A stretch of 64,000 nucleotides of DNA, taken from contig NZ_JACHBW010000013.1 in the NCBI RefSeq assembly GCF_014200455.1, positions 186,001 through 250,000 on the forward strand, read 5' to 3'. The translations under genes and the position numbers were made by a program. Positions 8,440 to 16,876 of this stretch are shown here, piece after piece (position 1 is the stretch's first letter; each line of letters opens with the position of its first letter). The notes under the pieces are model-generated. The model made no database searches. It was not told the DNA's origin and worked only from the letters and a program-made list of their open reading frames with translations. The stretch is from Paraburkholderia bannensis (GTDB lineage: Bacteria; Pseudomonadota; Gammaproteobacteria; Burkholderiales; Burkholderiaceae).

Positions 8440-9822
8440 ATGAACGCTCCGAAAGACCCCCAAATCGAGTCGCTAAAAGTCCCGCCGCATTCGATCGAGG
8501 CCGAGCAATCGGTACTCGGCGGCCTGCTGCTGGATAACGGCGCCTGGGACCGGATTGCCGACTTCCTCTCGCAAAGCGACTTCTACCGCTACGATCACCG
8601 CATCATCTACGAGCACATCGGTCGCCTGATCGCTTCTTCACGTCCGGCTGACGTGGTGACGGTGTTCGAATCGCTTGGCACGTCGGGCAAGGCGGAGGAC
8701 GTGGGCGGGCTCGCCTACCTGAACGCGCTTGCGCAGAACACGCCGAGTGCGGCGAACATCCGTCGCTACGCGGAAATCGTGCGCGACCGCGCGGTGCTGC
8801 GCCGCCTCGTATCGGTGGCAGACGAAATTTCCGCCGACGCCTTCAACCCGCAGGGCAAAGAAGTGCGTCAGCTGCTCGACGAGGCCGAGGCGAAGGTGTT
8901 TTCGATCGCCGAAGACGGCGCGCGCGGCACCCAGGGCTTTCTCGAAATCGGGCCGCTGCTGACCCAGGTGGTCGAGCGCATCGATACGCTTTATCACACC
9001 GCGAATCCGAGCGACGTGACGGGCACGCCCACCGGCTTCATCGACCTCGACCGCATGACTTCGGGCATGCACGGCGGCGAACTCATCATCGTGGCGGGCC
9101 GCCCGTCGATGGGTAAGACGGCGTTCTCGATGAACGTCGGCGAATACGTGGCGGTGGAGTACGGTCTGCCGGTGGCGGTGTTTTCGATGGAAATGCCGGG
9201 CACGCAGCTCATCATGCGTATGCTGGGTTCGGTCGGCCGACTGGACCAGCACCGTATGCGTACCGGCCGCCTGACGGACGAAGATTGGCCCAAGCTCACG
9301 CACGCTGTGCAGAAAATGAGCGAGGCGCAGATCTTCATCGATGAAACCGGCGGTCTGAATCCGATGGAACTGCGCTCGCGCGCGCGGCGTCTGTCGCGCC
9401 AGTGCGGCAAGCTCGGCCTCATCATCATCGACTATCTGCAGCTCATGAGCGGCTCGGGCAGCGGTGAGAACCGCGCGACCGAAATTTCCGAAATTTCGCG
9501 TTCGCTCAAGAGCCTCGCGAAGGAACTCGATGTGCCCGTGATTGCGCTCTCGCAGCTCAATCGTGGCCTTGAGCAGCGTCCCAACAAGCGTCCGGTGATG
9601 TCCGACCTGCGCGAATCGGGCGCTATCGAACAGGACGCGGACGTCATCCTGTTCATTTACCGCGACGAAGTGTACAACCCCGACAGCCCCGACAAGGGCA
9701 CCGCCGAAATCATCATCGGCAAACAGCGTAACGGGCCGATCGGGCCTGTACGCCTCACGTTCCATGGTCAATACACGAAGTTCGACAACTTTGCCGGAGC
9801 GCAGAACTTCTACGGCGAGTGA
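8440..9822 (+). CDS. dnaB: Replicative DNA helicase DnaB
   Basis: 460 aa from ATG 8440 (MNAPKDPQIESLKVPPHSIE); a TTG three codons upstream is less likely. The N-terminal domain binds primase (residues 15-120) and the RecA-like helicase domain starts near 190. Walker A GRPSMGKT is at 220-227, then LGLIIIDYLQLM (Walker B) and the QLNRGLEQRPNKRP motif. Hexameric 5'-3' helicase that drives the replication fork. No intein or insertion is present. Its position after rplI is conserved in many Proteobacteria. Confidence 0.98.
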   Translation: MNAPKDPQIESLKVPPHSIEAEQSVLGGLLLDNGAWDRIADFLSQSDFYRYDHRIIYEHIGRLIASSRPADVVTVFESLGTSGKAEDVGGLAYLNALAQNTPSAANIRRYAEIVRDRAVLRRLVSVADEISADAFNPQGKEVRQLLDEAEAKVFSIAEDGARGTQGFLEIGPLLTQVVERIDTLYHTANPSDVTGTPTGFIDLDRMTSGMHGGELIIVAGRPSMGKTAFSMNVGEYVAVEYGLPVAVFSMEMPGTQLIMRMLGSVGRLDQHRMRTGRLTDEDWPKLTHAVQKMSEAQIFIDETGGLNPMELRSRARRLSRQCGKLGLIIIDYLQLMSGSGSGENRATEISEISRSLKSLAKELDVPVIALSQLNRGLEQRPNKRPVMSDLRESGAIEQDADVILFIYRDEVYNPDSPDKGTAEIIIGKQRNGPIGPVRLTFHGQYTKFDNFAGAQNFYGE

Positions 9823-9860
9823 GTTGCAGCTACGCAGGAAAATTGACGTGGAGTCAAGCC

Positions 9861-9910
9861 GGGACCCGGGTACTTGCGCCATAGTGGCGCAAATGCCGCT
9901 CGGGTGTCCC
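9861..9910. repeat. Nested inverted repeat between dnaB and the DUF47 gene
   Basis: A perfect 8 bp stem TTGCGCCA-TAG-TGGCGCAA (9874-9892) lies inside a weaker outer pairing GGGAC (9861-9865) with GTCCC (9906-9910). There is no T-run, so it is not a standard terminator. It could be a dnaB transcript end or a protein-binding site. Confidence 0.5.
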
Positions 9911-9947
9911 CGGATCAGTGCGGCCTCCCGCCCGTACCGTTACAATG

Positions 9948-9987
9948 TTGCCGTTTTATGACGGCCATCTTGCCGTTTTGTGACGGC
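9948..9987 (-). promoter_or_regulatory. Pho-box-like direct repeats before the DUF47-pit operon
   Basis: Two 18 bp copies (TTGCCGTTTTRTGACGGC, 17/18 identical) repeat with a 22 bp period. On the minus strand they read as 11-bp units alternating CGTCAYAAAAC with GGCAASA-type halves. This resembles the PhoB box (TGTCATA-type 7-mers every 11 bp). The block ends 27 bp before the DUF47 gene of a phosphate-transport operon. Reverse orientation relative to the gene is a caveat. Confidence 0.4.
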
Positions 9988-10014
9988 AATTCGAGACCAA
10001 TTACCGGGATTCCA

Positions 10015-10641
10015 ATGTTCGGTCGATTCATGCCTACCGAAGGCAAGTTCTTCGAAATTTTCAATGCGCACGCGAAGTGCATCGTTTCTGCCAGCCGTGA
10101 ACTCGAGCTCGTGATCGACAATCTGGCGGACGCGGAAGTCCACAAGCAGAATGTACAGGCCGCCGAAAAGGCCGCCGACAAGCTCACGCACGAAGCGATT
10201 GACCTGCTGCACAAGACTTTCATCACGCCGCTCGATCGCGACGAGATCCACAAGCTCATCACCACGATGGACGACTGCCTCGACCTCATGGAGGACGTGG
10301 CCACCGCCATCTCGCTGTACGACGTTCAGGCGGTCACCGCTGAAGCCAGCCAGCTCGCCCATGTGGTGACGGCTACGGCCGAGCGCGTGCAGGCCGCGGT
10401 TGCACTGCTCTCCGACATGAAGCAGGCGCGCGACATCCTCAAGGCCTGCGAGGACATCGACCGCCTGGAATCGGACGCCGACCGCCTGCTGCGCAGCGCC
10501 ATTTCCAAGCTGTTCCGCGAGGAAAATGACGTCAAGAACCTGATCAAGCTGAAGGCGATCTACGAATTGCTCGAAGCCATCACGGACAAGTGCGAGGATG
10601 TCGCGAACATCATCGAAGGCATCGTGCTAGAGAACGCCTGA
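10015..10641 (+). CDS. DUF47 / PhoU-like protein, Pit accessory (TIGR00153 type)
   Basis: 208 aa from ATG 10015 (MFGRFMPTEGKFFEIFNAHA). All-helical DUF47 family protein, distantly related to PhoU: ISLYDVQAVTAEASQL and LFREENDVKNLIKLKAIYE are typical. DUF47 genes usually sit directly before pit genes and are thought to modulate the transporter. Here the pit gene starts 11 bp downstream. The ribosome binding site is poor. A cytoplasmic regulator of phosphate uptake is inferred from family and context. Confidence 0.9.
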   Translation: MFGRFMPTEGKFFEIFNAHAKCIVSASRELELVIDNLADAEVHKQNVQAAEKAADKLTHEAIDLLHKTFITPLDRDEIHKLITTMDDCLDLMEDVATAISLYDVQAVTAEASQLAHVVTATAERVQAAVALLSDMKQARDILKACEDIDRLESDADRLLRSAISKLFREENDVKNLIKLKAIYELLEAITDKCEDVANIIEGIVLENA

Positions 10642-10652
10642 GCGGGACCACG

Positions 10653-11663
10653 ATGCAATCGATACAACTCGCCCTCTGGGTGGTTGCCACGCTGGTGGCC
10701 ATCGCCCTCATTTTCGACTTCATGAACGGCTTTCACGACGCGGCGAATTCCATCGCCACGGTCGTGTCCACGGGCGTCCTCAAGCCGCAGCAGGCGGTGG
10801 CGTTCGCAGCCATGTTCAACGTGATCGCCTATTTCGTGTTCCACCTCAAGGTGGCGCAGACGGTGGGCAAGGGCACCATCGACCCCGATATCGTCGATCA
10901 TTACGTGGTGTTCGGCGCGCTGATCGGTGCGATCGGCTGGAACGTGCTGACGTGGTACTACGGCATTCCGTCGAGCTCCTCGCACGCGCTGATCGGTGGC
11001 CTGGTGGGCGCGGCGCTGGCCAAATCGGGCTGGCATTCGCTGAATTTCGACGGTCTGATGAAGACCGTGGCGTTCATTTTCATCTCGCCGCTGCTGGGTT
11101 TCATCCTCGGCTCGTTCTTCATGCTGACGGTGTCGTGGCTGTACTTCCGCACGCCGCCCAGCAAGGTGGACCGGCGCTTCCGGCGCTTGCAGCTGATTTC
11201 GGCCGGTCTCTATAGCCTGGGCCACGGCGGCAACGACGCGCAGAAGACCATTGGCATCATCTGGATGCTGTTGATCGCCACGGGTTACTCGGCGATCGGT
11301 TCGGATGCGCCGCCCATCTGGGTGATCGGCGGCTGCTATCTGTCGATGGGTGTCGGCACGCTGTTTGGCGGCTGGCGCATCGTGCGCACGATGGGGCAGA
11401 AGATCACCAAGCTCAAGCCGGTGGGCGGTTTCTGCGCCGAAGCGGGTGGGGCGCTGACGCTCTTTACCGCCTCGTGGCTGGGCATTCCGGTATCCACCAC
11501 GCATACCATCACCGGCGCCATCGTCGGCGTGGGCGCGACGCAAAAGCTCAGCGCCGTGCGCTGGGGCGTCGCGGGCAACATCGTCTGGGCCTGGGTGCTG
11601 ACGATCCCGGCTTCGGCCACGCTCGCTGCAGCGGGGTGGTGGATCGGTCACCGGCTGATGTGA
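10653..11663 (+). CDS. pit: Low-affinity inorganic phosphate transporter, Pit family
   Basis: 336 aa inner-membrane protein with about 10 hydrophobic spans. The two inverted PiT signatures are present: GFHDAANSIATVV near residue 25 and GHGGNDAQKTIGIIW near 190. PiT proteins import metal-phosphate complexes with protons or cations. It is shorter than E. coli PitA and close to the ~335 aa betaproteobacterial type that is paired with a DUF47 protein. It is the last gene of its two-gene operon, followed by a strong terminator. Confidence 0.95.
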   Translation: MQSIQLALWVVATLVAIALIFDFMNGFHDAANSIATVVSTGVLKPQQAVAFAAMFNVIAYFVFHLKVAQTVGKGTIDPDIVDHYVVFGALIGAIGWNVLTWYYGIPSSSSHALIGGLVGAALAKSGWHSLNFDGLMKTVAFIFISPLLGFILGSFFMLTVSWLYFRTPPSKVDRRFRRLQLISAGLYSLGHGGNDAQKTIGIIWMLLIATGYSAIGSDAPPIWVIGGCYLSMGVGTLFGGWRIVRTMGQKITKLKPVGGFCAEAGGALTLFTASWLGIPVSTTHTITGAIVGVGATQKLSAVRWGVAGNIVWAWVLTIPASATLAAAGWWIGHRLM

Positions 11664-11689
11664 CGCCGGCAGCGGTAGATCAGTCTCTC

Positions 11690-11719
11690 AACGGCGCCCT
11701 CGGGCGCCGTTTTCTTTTT
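11690..11719 (+). terminator. Intrinsic terminator after pit
   Basis: A perfect 10 bp stem (AACGGCGCCC / GGGCGCCGTT) with a 2-nt loop followed by TTCTTTTT. It separates pit from the convergent SDR gene. Confidence 0.85.
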
Positions 11720-11735
11720 GGCCGCAGGTCTGAAA

Positions 11736-12554
11736 TCAGATGATCGGCGTTGCGCAACCGTCCATCGGCACGATCGCACCTGTTACATAGCTGGCGCGGC
11801 GGCTTGCCAGAAAGAGCGCGACGTCGGCGATTTCCTCGGGTTTCGCATAGCGCCCGAGCGGCACTTTCGCTTCGCCACGTGAGAGTGCTTCGTCGGCACT
11901 CACGCCTTCGCGTCCCGCTTCAAGTTGCAGGGCTTCCTGCAGACGCTCCGTGAGCGTCGCGCCCGGATTGATCGCGTTGATGCGAATGCCGTAGCGCGCG
12001 TGATAGTGTGCGAGCCCCACCGTGGCGAGCATCAGCGCCGCATTGGCAGCACCGCCCGCGATGTGGATATCGCTCGCGTACTTGCCGCCCATGCCGATGA
12101 TGTTGACGATCGTGCCCGGTTCCTTGTCTTCGCCCGCGGCCTTTGCCGCCTTGGCGCGCTCCACCATGCGGCGCAGCACTTCCTGCTGCGGGTAGATATA
12201 CGGAAAGTACTTCGCCTCCATCGTGGCCTTGAAGGCATCCGCGTCGAGCGCTTCCGGGTCATAGCGGCGCGCAGCGCCCGAACTGTTGACGAGAATGTCG
12301 ATCGGGCCGACTGCCGTTGAAACTTCTTCGACGATGTCAGCGGCGCTGTGCGGTTCGCGCAGATCCGCACGGGTGAGATGGACGTGCAGGCCTTCGCTGC
12401 CCAGTTGTTCGCGCGCGCGCGCCAGATTGGCGGGGTCGCGCGAGACGATCGCGACACGCGCCCCTTCTCTGGCAAACGCGCGGGCACAGGCGAGGCCAAT
12501 GCCCTTGCTGCCGCCCGTCACCAGCACCACCTTGTTACCGAGTCCGAGATCCAT
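11736..12554 (-). CDS. SDR-family protein lacking the catalytic tetrad
   Basis: 272 aa from ATG 12554 (GAGGCAGCG ahead). The Rossmann half is normal: TGGSKGIGLACA nucleotide loop at 13-24, D64, and ILVNSSGA at 88-94. The active-site half is not. Where SDR enzymes have Ser, Tyr-x3-Lys, the aligned positions are Gly154, Gly167 and Asn171 (HIAGGAANAALML). The tail YVTGAIVPMDG is typical of SDRs. It therefore keeps a likely NAD(P)-binding fold but lacks the standard proton-transfer chemistry. It may use another mechanism, or be a binding or regulatory protein. Monocistronic by appearance, convergent with pit. Confidence 0.85.
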   Translation of the reverse strand: MDLGLGNKVVLVTGGSKGIGLACARAFAREGARVAIVSRDPANLARAREQLGSEGLHVHLTRADLREPHSAADIVEEVSTAVGPIDILVNSSGAARRYDPEALDADAFKATMEAKYFPYIYPQQEVLRRMVERAKAAKAAGEDKEPGTIVNIIGMGGKYASDIHIAGGAANAALMLATVGLAHYHARYGIRINAINPGATLTERLQEALQLEAGREGVSADEALSRGEAKVPLGRYAKPEEIADVALFLASRRASYVTGAIVPMDGCATPII

Positions 12555-12695
12555 CGCTGCCTCGCTGCGCCTGGGATTGAAAAGTGAAAACGGCACCAAA
12601 ACCATAGCAGACCCACCGGGTGGGGGAAACCGCCGTGGCCCGACGTTGGCCGTCCGGCCAGGCAGAGCAGGCTACGCCGTGGCTTGCAGCGGCGC

Positions 12696-13766
12696 TCAGA
12701 ACGAGCCGTTGGCGAACCGGGCGATGGGGTCGTCGCTTGACTGCGTGGGTGCGGGCGAGCCGCTGCCCGCCGTCGAGGCGCGCATGATCTGCACGGGCTG
12801 CGGCGACTGACCGGACTCGATGGGCGTGGAACCGGCCTGGGCAGCCTGCCGCTGCGCCGCACTGAAAGCGGGGGGCGGCGGTTCGAACGCATCGGCGGCG
12901 GCGTCGATGGCGTCGCGTGGCGCGTCTGCGGAAGCCGCCGTTGCCGTCGTTGCAACGGCGCCCGCGTTCCGGGCCTGGGTCTGCGCAGCACTCATGGCGG
13001 ATGGCGGCGGCTCGAAGGCGTCGGCGGTGGCGGTGCTGTTCGCATAGGCCGGTTGCGCAACGCTCGGCAGACGATTCTGCGCAATGGGCGCCGGCGCTGT
13101 CGTCGTAGCGTAAGCATTGGCTGCGGCGGGCGCGATAGCCGGTGTAAGCGCAGGTGCCGCGGCGGCCACCACCGGTGCACGCTGCGCAGGCGTGGCAGCT
13201 TCGTAAGTCGGCGCGTCGAACGGCGCGGGCGCGCGTTTCGCGGGCGCGAGCCGACGGATGCCGTCGAAATGCTTCGCCCAATAAGGATTAGTCAGATAGT
13301 CGAGCCGCACCGTGCCGCCGGTCGAAGGTGCGTTCACGAAGCGCAGCTTGCCCACGTAAATGCCCACATGGGAGTGGGGCCGTCCGGTGGTGTTGAAGAA
13401 CACGAGGTCTCCCGCCGCGATCTGATCGGGTTCGATCTCCTCGCCGCGCTGGCTCATGTCAAGCGTGGTGCGCGGCAGGTCTTCCGATGCCGCGCGCGCG
13501 AACACGTACTTCACGAGGCCGCTGCAGTCGAAGCCGCTATCGGGCGTATTCCCGCCCCAGCGATAGGGAATGCCGACCAGTCCCATCGCCTGGATCGAGA
13601 TTTCCTCGCGCCCGACGCTGTGATCGACGAAATTGGGAAAGCCCGGGGGTTGGGTGCGCCATGCGTAGCCGGCGTTCGAGCCACCGCTGCGCGATACCTT
13701 CTGCGGGGCGCTCGAACACGCCGCAAGAAAGACCACGATCAGTAACGCCAGCCAGAGTCGCCGCAT
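12696..13766 (-). CDS. NlpC/P60-family peptidoglycan hydrolase lipoprotein with Ala/Pro-rich tail
   Basis: 356 aa from ATG 13766 (MRRLWLALLIVVFLAACSS). The lipobox LAAC puts the lipidated Cys at 17. Residues 55-175 form the NlpC/P60 domain: catalytic C81 (FDCSGLVKYVF), H133 (HVGIYVG) and N145 as third polar residue. Such enzymes cut gamma-D-Glu-diamino acid or similar stem-peptide bonds. After residue ~178 comes a disordered Ala/Pro/Thr-rich tail of ~180 aa holding a duplicated ADAFEPPP-x-A-x-SAAQ unit. The short Spr/NlpC family proteins lack such a tail; it may span the periplasm or bind partners. Confidence 0.9.
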   Translation of the reverse strand: MRRLWLALLIVVFLAACSSAPQKVSRSGGSNAGYAWRTQPPGFPNFVDHSVGREEISIQAMGLVGIPYRWGGNTPDSGFDCSGLVKYVFARAASEDLPRTTLDMSQRGEEIEPDQIAAGDLVFFNTTGRPHSHVGIYVGKLRFVNAPSTGGTVRLDYLTNPYWAKHFDGIRRLAPAKRAPAPFDAPTYEAATPAQRAPVVAAAAPALTPAIAPAAANAYATTTAPAPIAQNRLPSVAQPAYANSTATADAFEPPPSAMSAAQTQARNAGAVATTATAASADAPRDAIDAAADAFEPPPPAFSAAQRQAAQAGSTPIESGQSPQPVQIMRASTAGSGSPAPTQSSDDPIARFANGSF

Positions 13767-13929
13767 GAAATGCACCAGGCGAACGCGGGGCGTGCGCCAT
13801 TGGGGAAAACCGTTAATTTGCCGATGGTAGCCCGCCGCAGCGTGCTTCGGCAAGAATTCTTCACAACTTACTTGAACTTCGCGCGCCAACCGTTGCGGGC
13901 GCGGTACGTCTGAAAAGCGCGCACCCATG

Positions 13930-13968
13930 AAAAAAGGACCGTATCCAGCTGCCCGGAAACGGTCCTTT
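13930..13968 (-). terminator. Intrinsic terminator of phoH
   Basis: On the minus strand a perfect 10 bp stem AAAGGACCGT / ACGGTCCTTT with a 16-nt loop is followed by T residues (plus-strand A-run from 13930). It lies about 50 bp past the phoH stop codon. Flanking GCACCC and GGGTGC extend the pairing. Confidence 0.8.
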
Positions 13969-14019
13969 GGGTGCGGCTGGCGCGATGGTCTGCGCCGTCC
14001 GTTATTGCGCTATCAGGCG

Positions 14020-15879
14020 TTAGAGAATGTCCGAAGCGTAATCGGCCAGGCGCGAGCGTTCACCGCGCGCCAGCGTCACGTGGCCGCTATGCGCCCAGCC
14101 CTTGAAGCGGTCGACCACATAAGTCAGCCCCGAGCTGCCTTCGGTCAGATACGGCGTATCGATCTGCGCGATATTGCCCAGACACACGATCTTGGTGCCC
14201 GGACCCGCACGCGTAACCAGCGTCTTCATCTGCTTGGGGGTCAGGTTCTGCGCCTCGTCGATGATGAGGTACTTGTCCACGAAGGTGCGGCCGCGCATGA
14301 AGTTCATGCTCTTGACCTTCAGACGCGAGCGGATCAGCTCCTGGGTCGCGGCGCGGCCCCATTCGCCGGCGGCATCGTCCGTTTTCTGGAGCACTTCGAG
14401 GTTATCGTCGAAGGCGCCCATCCACGGCTGCATCTTTTCCTCTTCCGTACCCGGCAGGAAGCCGATGTCCTCGCCGACCGGCACCGTCGCGCGCGTCACG
14501 ATGATCTCGTTGTAGCGCTTGTCGTCCAGCACCTGGGCCAGACCCGCCGCGAGTGCGACGAGCGTCTTGCCCGTGCCGGCCTGGCCGAGCAGCGTGACGA
14601 AGTCGCAATCCGGGTTCATCAGCAGGTTCAGTGCGAAATTCTGCTCGCGGTTGCGCGCCGTGATGCCCCACACATTGTTCTTGTGGTGGCCGTAGTCGCG
14701 CAGCGTCTGCAGCAGCGCCGTCTTGCCGTTGAGTTCGCGCACGATGGCGTGGAACGCCGGCTCGCCGTTCTGCGGTTCCAGATAGACGAACTCGTTCACC
14801 AGCATCGACAGACATTCCGGGCCGGTCACGCGGTAGTACGTGGTGCCGGTCTTGGTGTCCTGCCAGGATTCCATGCCCTTGGCGTGCCTGGCCCAGAAGT
14901 CCTGCGACAGCGCACGGATGCCCGAGTACAACAGGTCCTTGTCTTCCAGAACCTGGTCGTTGAAGTAGTCTTCGGCGGGCAGCCCGAGCGCATGCGCCTT
15001 GATACGCATGTTGATGTCTTTCGACACCAGCACGACGAGGCGGTCGGGCCGGTCGCGCTGCAGCGCGCGCACCACGCCGAGGATCTGGTTGTCGGCCTTG
15101 CCTTCGGGCAGGCCGTCGACCGGATCGATATGCGTGAGCGTGGTCTGGAAGTACAGACGGCCAAGCGCTTCGCGGCTACCCAGACGGGCAAGCGAAATGC
15201 CTTCCGAGATCGAGCCGGCGTTGGCAACCAGCTGATCGAGCGTGCGGCTCACCTGACGCGCATTGCGCGCGACTTCCGACATGCCCTTCTTGTGGTTGTC
15301 GAGTTCTTCCAACGTCATCATCGGCAGATAGACGTCGTGTTCCTCGAAGCGGAACAGGCAGGTCGGATCGTGCATCAGCACGTTGGTGTCGAGTACGAAG
15401 AGCTTTTGCACTTCGACGCTTTCTTCCGGATGCACGCGCTTTTTCGTGCTGCCGCGCGTGGCTGGTGCCGCCGCGCCGCCGGTGGCTTTCGCGGAAGCGG
15501 GTTTGCTGCCGCTGCGCGCAACCGGCGTAGCCGGGGCTTCGGCGGCGGAGGCATCGGCTTGCGATTCTTCGCGCGCCTGGATGGGCTGCAGGAGCGCCGC
15601 GGTCTGCTGCTTGCGCTTGCGTGTGGAGGGTGCGGGCGCCACGGGCTCAAGCGCCGCGAGTTCCGCGCTGGCGGAAGGCAGCGGCACGGTGCGCAGCGTG
15701 GTCGATGCGTTGGCCGCGGGCGTCATGGGTTCGGCGACGCTTTCCGCGCCGAAGTCGACATCGGCGGCGTCGTTTTCGCTCGCCGCTTTACGCGTGCTGC
15801 GCGTGGTGCGCGCACGCGTCTTGTATTCCTCGGGCGGCAGCAGGTTGCCGAGCTTGCTGGGGGGAGTAGGCAAAGGCAT
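14020..15879 (-). CDS. PIN-PhoH family ATPase/ribonuclease (YlaK/PhoH2 type)
   Basis: 619 aa. Residues 1-155 are a low-complexity Ala/Pro/Lys-rich extension. A PIN nuclease domain follows at about 155-290 (KLFVLDTNVLMHDP, MMTLEELDNHKKG, VLVSKDINMRIKA), then a PhoH ATPase domain at about 395-600 with Walker A GQAGTGKT near 433 and LIIDEAQNLTP as Walker B. PIN-PhoH proteins are reported to couple RNA unwinding with ribonuclease activity. It is not the phosphate-linked short PhoH (PhoL). Single gene with its own terminator. The long N-terminal extension is not needed for either domain and may be a flexible tether. Confidence 0.92.
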   Translation of the reverse strand: MPLPTPPSKLGNLLPPEEYKTRARTTRSTRKAASENDAADVDFGAESVAEPMTPAANASTTLRTVPLPSASAELAALEPVAPAPSTRKRKQQTAALLQPIQAREESQADASAAEAPATPVARSGSKPASAKATGGAAAPATRGSTKKRVHPEESVEVQKLFVLDTNVLMHDPTCLFRFEEHDVYLPMMTLEELDNHKKGMSEVARNARQVSRTLDQLVANAGSISEGISLARLGSREALGRLYFQTTLTHIDPVDGLPEGKADNQILGVVRALQRDRPDRLVVLVSKDINMRIKAHALGLPAEDYFNDQVLEDKDLLYSGIRALSQDFWARHAKGMESWQDTKTGTTYYRVTGPECLSMLVNEFVYLEPQNGEPAFHAIVRELNGKTALLQTLRDYGHHKNNVWGITARNREQNFALNLLMNPDCDFVTLLGQAGTGKTLVALAAGLAQVLDDKRYNEIIVTRATVPVGEDIGFLPGTEEEKMQPWMGAFDDNLEVLQKTDDAAGEWGRAATQELIRSRLKVKSMNFMRGRTFVDKYLIIDEAQNLTPKQMKTLVTRAGPGTKIVCLGNIAQIDTPYLTEGSSGLTYVVDRFKGWAHSGHVTLARGERSRLADYASDIL

Positions 15880-16281
15880 GGTGTCCCTCGAAAAAATCGG
15901 GTCGAGTGGTCCGGGGTTACCCAGTAAGGTGCGCTTTCGGGCGGTACGTGCGGACTGCCGGATAGGTCGTCCGCCGTGACCGCGCAGGGTGCGCGCTCAG
16001 GTCTGAAAATGCCGGTTCGCCTGGTTTTCGATCGGCTCCTTGACGTTGACGCGCACCGGTTTGCCGGGCCGGCGCAACGTGGTGAGTGTGAAATCCGAAA
16101 AAACCAACAAAAAAGCCGCCGCCCCGACTGACGAGGCAAGCGGCTTCACTGCTCTGATGGCGCGTTGCCCGAATGCGCCGGTGCGGTCATCCAGTGACCG
16201 TTCGAAACACCGCGCAGGGACAGGAAAACGCGACAAAATATGGGGTGGACAGGCACTCATTGCAGCCCAATATAACGCGCC
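15880..16281. other. Intergenic region between phoH and bcp
   Basis: A 402 bp gap holding the phoH promoter region (minus) and the bcp terminator at 16111-16147. A short open frame crosses the terminator hairpin and is not credible as a gene. I see no other defined element. Confidence 0.5.
16111..16147 (-). terminator. Intrinsic terminator of the arn-bcp run
   Basis: On the minus strand AAGCCGC (16146-16140) pairs with GCGGCTT (16119-16113) over a 20-nt loop and is followed by TTTT and then a T-rich stretch. It lies ~135 bp after the bcp stop. Confidence 0.6.
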
Positions 16282-16752
16282 TCACAGCGCTTGTACAGCC
16301 TCCAGAACCTCGTCGACATGGCCCGGCACTTTCAGTCCGCGCCACTCCTGGCGCAGCACGCCGTCGGCGTCGATGAGGAACGTGGAGCGTTCGATTCCAC
16401 GTACTTCTTTGCCATACATTTTCTTCATTTTGATGACGTTGAAGAGCGAGCAGAGCGCTTCGTCGGCATCCGATACCAGAGTAAACGGCAGTTCGAGCTT
16501 GGTCTTGAAGTTTTCGTGCGAGCGCACGCTGTCGCGCGAGACGCCGACGATAGTCGCGCCCGCTTTCTTGAACTTCGGAAAGAGGTCGCGGAACTCCATG
16601 CCTTCGCGCGTGCAGCCTGGTGTGTTGTCCTTCGGATAGAAGTACAGCACGACTTTCTTGCCTTTCAGGCTGGAGAGCGTGAAGTCGCCGCCGGTGGCGG
16701 GCGCGGTGAAATCGGGAACGGGTTGGTCGACTGCAATGGTCACGTCAGGCAC
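16282..16752 (-). CDS. bcp: Thioredoxin-dependent peroxiredoxin, Bcp/PrxQ family
   Basis: 156 aa. Peroxidatic Cys47 lies in YPKDNTPGCTREG; the supporting Thr44/Pro45 and Arg are present. E. coli Bcp has a second Cys five residues later. Here that position is not Cys (TREGMEF), and the only other Cys is in EALCSLFNV near residue 100, so the resolving partner must be that Cys, an external thiol, or none. It reduces H2O2 and lipid or alkyl hydroperoxides in the cytoplasm. It lies 124 bp behind arnD on the same strand and may share its transcript. Confidence 0.93.
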   Translation of the reverse strand: MPDVTIAVDQPVPDFTAPATGGDFTLSSLKGKKVVLYFYPKDNTPGCTREGMEFRDLFPKFKKAGATIVGVSRDSVRSHENFKTKLELPFTLVSDADEALCSLFNVIKMKKMYGKEVRGIERSTFLIDADGVLRQEWRGLKVPGHVDEVLEAVQAL

Positions 16753-16876
16753 GTGGCACTCCCTTTGTTATTGGCGGGCGGATGCCGTGAGGGCGGGGGC
16801 GCAGTGTAACGCGGGCAGGCGTCCTCGCAGGCATCGCCAAAACGGCGTGCCGCCCGGCGGGCGCGGGCGGCGGCTT

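Noticed and set aside
13927..15927. 666-codon open frame antisense to phoH
   Set aside because: Opposite a well-supported PIN-PhoH gene, with Arg/His-rich composition typical of GC-driven shadow frames.
15997..16260. Small 87-codon minus-strand frame between phoH and bcp
   Set aside because: It reads through the predicted bcp terminator hairpin and has no ribosome binding site or recognisable protein.
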